From: Streptomyces bambusae
GTDB taxonomy: Bacteria > Actinomycetota > Actinomycetes > Streptomycetales > Streptomycetaceae
Assembly: GCF_020532645.1 (NCBI RefSeq)
Contig: NZ_JAJAUZ010000018.1
Span: forward strand, 1 to 64,000
Length of the DNA: 64,000 nucleotides
Direction of reading: 5' to 3'
The notes under the pieces were generated by a model. It had not been told where the DNA came from. It saw only the letters and a program-made list of their open reading frames with translations, and did not search any database. This document shows positions 61,622-64,000 of the stretch, in pieces. The position numbers were made by a program, and so were the translations under genes. How positions within the stretch are numbered: position 1 is the first letter of the stretch; each line of letters starts with the position of its first letter.

Positions 61622-62302
61622 TTACGGCTCGAACTTGTAGCCGAGGCCCCGGACCGTCACCAGGTAGCGCGGGGCGCCCGGGTCCGGCTCGATCTTGGCG
61701 CGCAGCCGCTTGACGTGGACGTCGAGGGTCTTGGTGTCGCCCACGTAGTCAGCGCCCCAGACCCGGTCGATGAGCTGCATGCGGGTGAGCACCCGGCCCG
61801 CGTTGCGCAGCAGCATCTCCAGCAGGTCGAACTCCTTGAGCGGGAGGTCGATCTTGGCGCCCGCGACGGTGACCACGTGCCGGTCCACGTCCATGCGCAC
61901 CGGCCCGGCCTCCAGGGCCGCGGGGGTGACCTCCTCCGGCTCGCCGCGGCGGCGCAGCACCGCGCGGATGCGGGCGACCAGCTCCCGCGAGGAGAAGGGC
62001 TTGGTCACGTAGTCGTCGGCTCCTATTTCCAGGCCGACGACCTTGTCGATCTCGCTGTCCTTGGCGGTCACCATGATGACCGGGACGTTCGAGCGGCCGC
62101 GCAGCTGACGGCACACCTCGGTGCCGGGGAGGCCGGGCAGCATCAGGTCCAGGAGGACGAGGTCGGCGCCGTTGCGTTCGAACTCGTCCAGGCCGTCGGG
62201 TCCGGTCGCCGCGATGGCGACCTCGAAGCCCTCCTTGCGGAGCATGTAGGACAGGGCGTCGCTGAAGGATTCTTCATCCTCGACGACGAGCACTCGGGTC
62301 AC
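61622..62302 (-). CDS. phoP: Phosphate response regulator PhoP
   Basis: OmpR-family regulator of 226 residues. The receiver has VLVVEDEESF, phospho-Asp in LVLLDLMLPG, VMVTAKDS and YVTKPFSSREL. The winged-helix domain has KEFDLLEMLLRNAGRVLTRMQLIDRVWG and TLDVHVKRLRAKIEPDPG. In Streptomyces PhoP controls the pho regulon and represses antibiotic production under phosphate-replete to starved shifts (established). The GTG start overlaps the phoR stop (GTGA), coupling their translation. Confidence 0.97.
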   Translation of the reverse strand: MTRVLVVEDEESFSDALSYMLRKEGFEVAIAATGPDGLDEFERNGADLVLLDLMLPGLPGTEVCRQLRGRSNVPVIMVTAKDSEIDKVVGLEIGADDYVTKPFSSRELVARIRAVLRRRGEPEEVTPAALEAGPVRMDVDRHVVTVAGAKIDLPLKEFDLLEMLLRNAGRVLTRMQLIDRVWGADYVGDTKTLDVHVKRLRAKIEPDPGAPRYLVTVRGLGYKFEP

Positions 62303-63612
62303 GGAAGGACCTCCGGGGCAGGGATGGCTGGTTCTGTTGCGAGGACGGAGCGAGCGGTGGCGGCCGGTCCCGTTCCGGAATGGGGGCCCGCGGAGCCGTC
62401 GTGGGCGCCGGTACCGGGCAGGGTTGCGGAGGAGTCGGAGGAGTCGCGGCCGGGCGGGAGCGCGGCCTCGGGGAGGCGGAGGGTGAAGGTCGAGCCCTGG
62501 CCCTCGGAGCTCCACACGGTGACCTCGCCGCCGTGCGAGGCCGCCACGTGCTTGACGATGGCCAGGCCCAGGCCGGTTCCGCCGGTGGCGCGGGAGCGGG
62601 CCGGGTCCACCCGGTAGAAGCGCTCGAAGATGCGCTCGCGGTCCTTCTCCGGGATGCCGATGCCCTGGTCGGTGACCGCGACCTCGATGAAGTCCCCGCC
62701 GGGTGCGGCGACCCGGCGGGCGGCGATGCCGACGCGGGTGCGGGCCGGGCTGTAGTTGACGGCGTTCTCGACGAGGTTGCCGAGGGCGGCCGCGAGCTGG
62801 CTCCGGTTGCCCCAGACGCGCAGGTCCGCGGTGCCGCCGGCGGCCATGGTGATCTGCTTGGTGCCGGCGGTGTGCCGGCAGCGGTCTATGGCCTCGGCGA
62901 CCAGGGTGTCCACCCGGACCGGCTCGGCGTCCTCCAGCGGGTCGTCGTTCTGCACGCGGGAGAGGTCGATGAGCTCCTGGACCAGGTTGGTCAGGCGGGT
63001 GGCCTCGATCTGCATGCGGCCGGCGAAGCGGATGACGGCCTCGGGGTCGTCGGAGGCGTCCATGACGGCCTCCGACAGCAGTGAGAGCGCTCCCACGGGC
63101 GTCTTCAGCTCGTGCGACACGTTCGCGACGAAGTCGCGGCGCACCGCCTCGATGCGGCGGGCCTCGGTGAGGTCCTCGACGAGCAGCAGGACCAGCCGGG
63201 AGCCCAGCGGGGCGACCCGTGCCGAGACCGCGAGGGCCTCGCCGCGGCCGGTGCCGCGCCGCGGCAGGTCCAGCTCGACCTGTCGTATCTCCCCGTCGCG
63301 GCGGGTGTCGCGGGCCATGTGCAGCATCGGCTCGACGGCGAGCTTGCCCCCGCGGACCAGACCCAGGGCGTACGCCGCGGAGCTGGCCTTGACCACGCTG
63401 TCGCCCTCGTCGAGGACCACGGCGGAGGAGCGGAGCACGGAGAGCACCGTGTCCACGCCGGGCGGCAGGACCGCATTGATGTCGGGGCGCATGGCACTCC
63501 GCGTGGGGCGGGCCTGGTCGCGCTCGCTCCAGCGGAACGCCAGCATGGCGATGACGCCGGTGCACAACCCGGCGATCGCTGCCGCTGCGGCGACCGCCGC
63601 GTTCACGTCCAT
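62299..63612 (-). CDS. phoR: Phosphate sensor kinase PhoR
   Basis: Histidine kinase of 437 residues. An N-terminal helix (AAVAAAAAIAGLCTGVIAMLAF) anchors it, followed by a PAS-like region (about 50-160), HisKA with phospho-His in VANVSHELKTPVGALSLL, and ATPase motifs ALGNLVENAVNYSPA (N), VTDQGIGIPEKDRERIFERFYR and GGTGLGLAIVKHVAASHGG. The last 60 residues are disordered. ATG start. It is divergent from phoU with a probable PHO box between. Confidence 0.96.
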   Translation of the reverse strand: MDVNAAVAAAAAIAGLCTGVIAMLAFRWSERDQARPTRSAMRPDINAVLPPGVDTVLSVLRSSAVVLDEGDSVVKASSAAYALGLVRGGKLAVEPMLHMARDTRRDGEIRQVELDLPRRGTGRGEALAVSARVAPLGSRLVLLLVEDLTEARRIEAVRRDFVANVSHELKTPVGALSLLSEAVMDASDDPEAVIRFAGRMQIEATRLTNLVQELIDLSRVQNDDPLEDAEPVRVDTLVAEAIDRCRHTAGTKQITMAAGGTADLRVWGNRSQLAAALGNLVENAVNYSPARTRVGIAARRVAAPGGDFIEVAVTDQGIGIPEKDRERIFERFYRVDPARSRATGGTGLGLAIVKHVAASHGGEVTVWSSEGQGSTFTLRLPEAALPPGRDSSDSSATLPGTGAHDGSAGPHSGTGPAATARSVLATEPAIPAPEVLP

Positions 63613-63685
63613 GTGTCCAGGTTAAGCAGGGTCGGCGACAGTTCCACAGCCGTTCGGGTGGCACCTCGAACAGTCGTCGCCCAGA

Positions 63686-63718
63686 GTTCACCGTGACGAC
63701 CGAGTTGATTCACTTGTG
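63686..63718. promoter_or_regulatory. Probable PHO box between phoR and phoU
   Basis: GTTCACCGTGA (63686) and ATTCACTTGTG (63708), at an exact 22-bp spacing (two 11-bp units), match the direct-repeat unit GTTCACC of Streptomyces PHO boxes. The middle unit is poor. It would let PhoP autoregulate phoRP and phoU. Confidence 0.65.
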
Positions 63719-63822
63719 GTGCCGGAGTCCGTCGCGAAGCCCGCCCACCGTGGGAGCGTGGGGGTCCGAGCCCCCCGGACCCGGGGCGAGACAGGCCTCC
63801 GGTAGATACAGAGAGGGACACC

Positions 63823-64000
63823 ATGCGGGACGCGTACCACGAGGAACTGGACTCGATCGGCGAGAGCCTGGTCGAGATGGCGCGGCTGGTCGGCTCCGCG
63901 ATCGGGCGGGCCACCACGGCCATGCTCGACGCCGACCTGAACCTTGCCGAGAACGTGATCGCCGCGGACCAGAAGGTCGACGATCTGCAGCACGACCTGG
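63823..64000 (+). CDS. phoU: Phosphate-signalling protein PhoU, 5' part
   Basis: The first 59 codons are in the window; the gene continues beyond it. MRDAYHEELDSIGESLVEMARLVGSAIGRATTAMLDADLNLAENVIAADQKVDDLQ is the N-terminal helix pair of PhoU, with the metal-contact E-x-x-x-D-type motif near its end. PhoU modulates the Pst/PhoR phosphate signal. GAGAGG precedes the ATG. Divergent from phoR. Confidence 0.92.
   Translation, partial: MRDAYHEELDSIGESLVEMARLVGSAIGRATTAMLDADLNLAENVIAADQKVDDLQHDL

Noticed and set aside
61622..63691. 689-residue fusion of phoR and phoP in one frame
   Set aside because: The upstream part of that frame is a shadow of phoR; phoP starts at GTG 62302 with a GTGA overlap.

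Overview
The window is a stretch of high-GC actinobacterial chromosome, almost certainly Streptomyces. Codon third positions are strongly G/C biased, GTG starts are common, and the gene content is typical of the genus: DasR-type operators, a SoxR box, XRE/DUF5753/DUF397, msiK, groEL2 with tandem CIRCE, hbpS/senS/senR, and phoR-phoP with phoU. From memory, the gene order follows the S. coelicolor region running roughly from murQ (around SCO4307) to phoU (SCO4228). That synteny was not checked against a database.

Layout. 1-4.4 kb: a DUF4031 gene pair, then murQ plus a PTS EIIBC permease for MurNAc recycling, and a one-cysteine thioredoxin. 4.5-9.5 kb: a secreted DUF11-like protein, a LuxR-type regulator, an XRE-DUF5753 regulator fused to DUF397, an AhpD-like peroxidase and an acetyltransferase. 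9.9-11.5 kb: a winged-helix protein overlapping a VapBC-like toxin-antitoxin pair. 11.8-16.2 kb (minus strand): groEL2 with CIRCE sites, a cold-shock protein, a CysO-like sulfur carrier, and threonine synthase behind a SAM-I riboswitch. 16.4-20.2 kb: compatible-solute genes (gpgS, otsA, otsB) and a DUF3263 protein. 20.4-25 kb: amino-sugar genes (sugar-binding lipoprotein, nagK, nagA, PfkB kinase) around a divergent promoter region with two dre-like DasR sites. 25-32 kb: a carbohydrate-binding membrane protein, the diguanylate cyclase CdgB, flavin reductase, ArfB-like, TerD and an M1 peptidase. 32.3-35 kb: the haem/redox sensing set hbpS and senS-senR. 35-41.7 kb: assorted enzymes, including a SoxR-box-controlled oxidoreductase that is truncated. 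41.7-49.2 kb: four tandem paralogous secreted beta-propeller-like proteins. 49.3-53.6 kb: a GntR regulator, tRNA-Thr, msiK and a nucleotidyltransferase. 53.7-60.2 kb: DoxX, rlmB, cysS, ispF, ispD, carD. 60.8-64 kb: a lipoprotein, phoP, phoR and the start of phoU.

The most pervasive unexplained signal is a dispersed repeat of about 45-50 bp, with a GGGGCTCCGCCCC core and a CTCAAACGCCGGCG-type second half. It occurs about 30 times in both orientations. Most copies are intergenic, and four form an exact 49-bp-period tandem array. Copies also lie in frame inside two genes (the winged-helix gene and otsB). One copy supplies the stop codon of the flavin reductase, and another coincides with truncation of the SoxR-target oxidoreductase. 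Other highlights are an apparent internal ribosome-binding site that could release a separate DUF397 protein from the XRE fusion, four CIRCE half-sites at regular 9-nt intervals, a CysO homologue encoded with an extra C-terminal cysteine, a 24-bp perfect palindrome that supplies the otsB stop codon, and the four-gene propeller array.

No rRNA, CRISPR array, intact insertion sequence, prophage or antibiotic-synthase cluster was seen.
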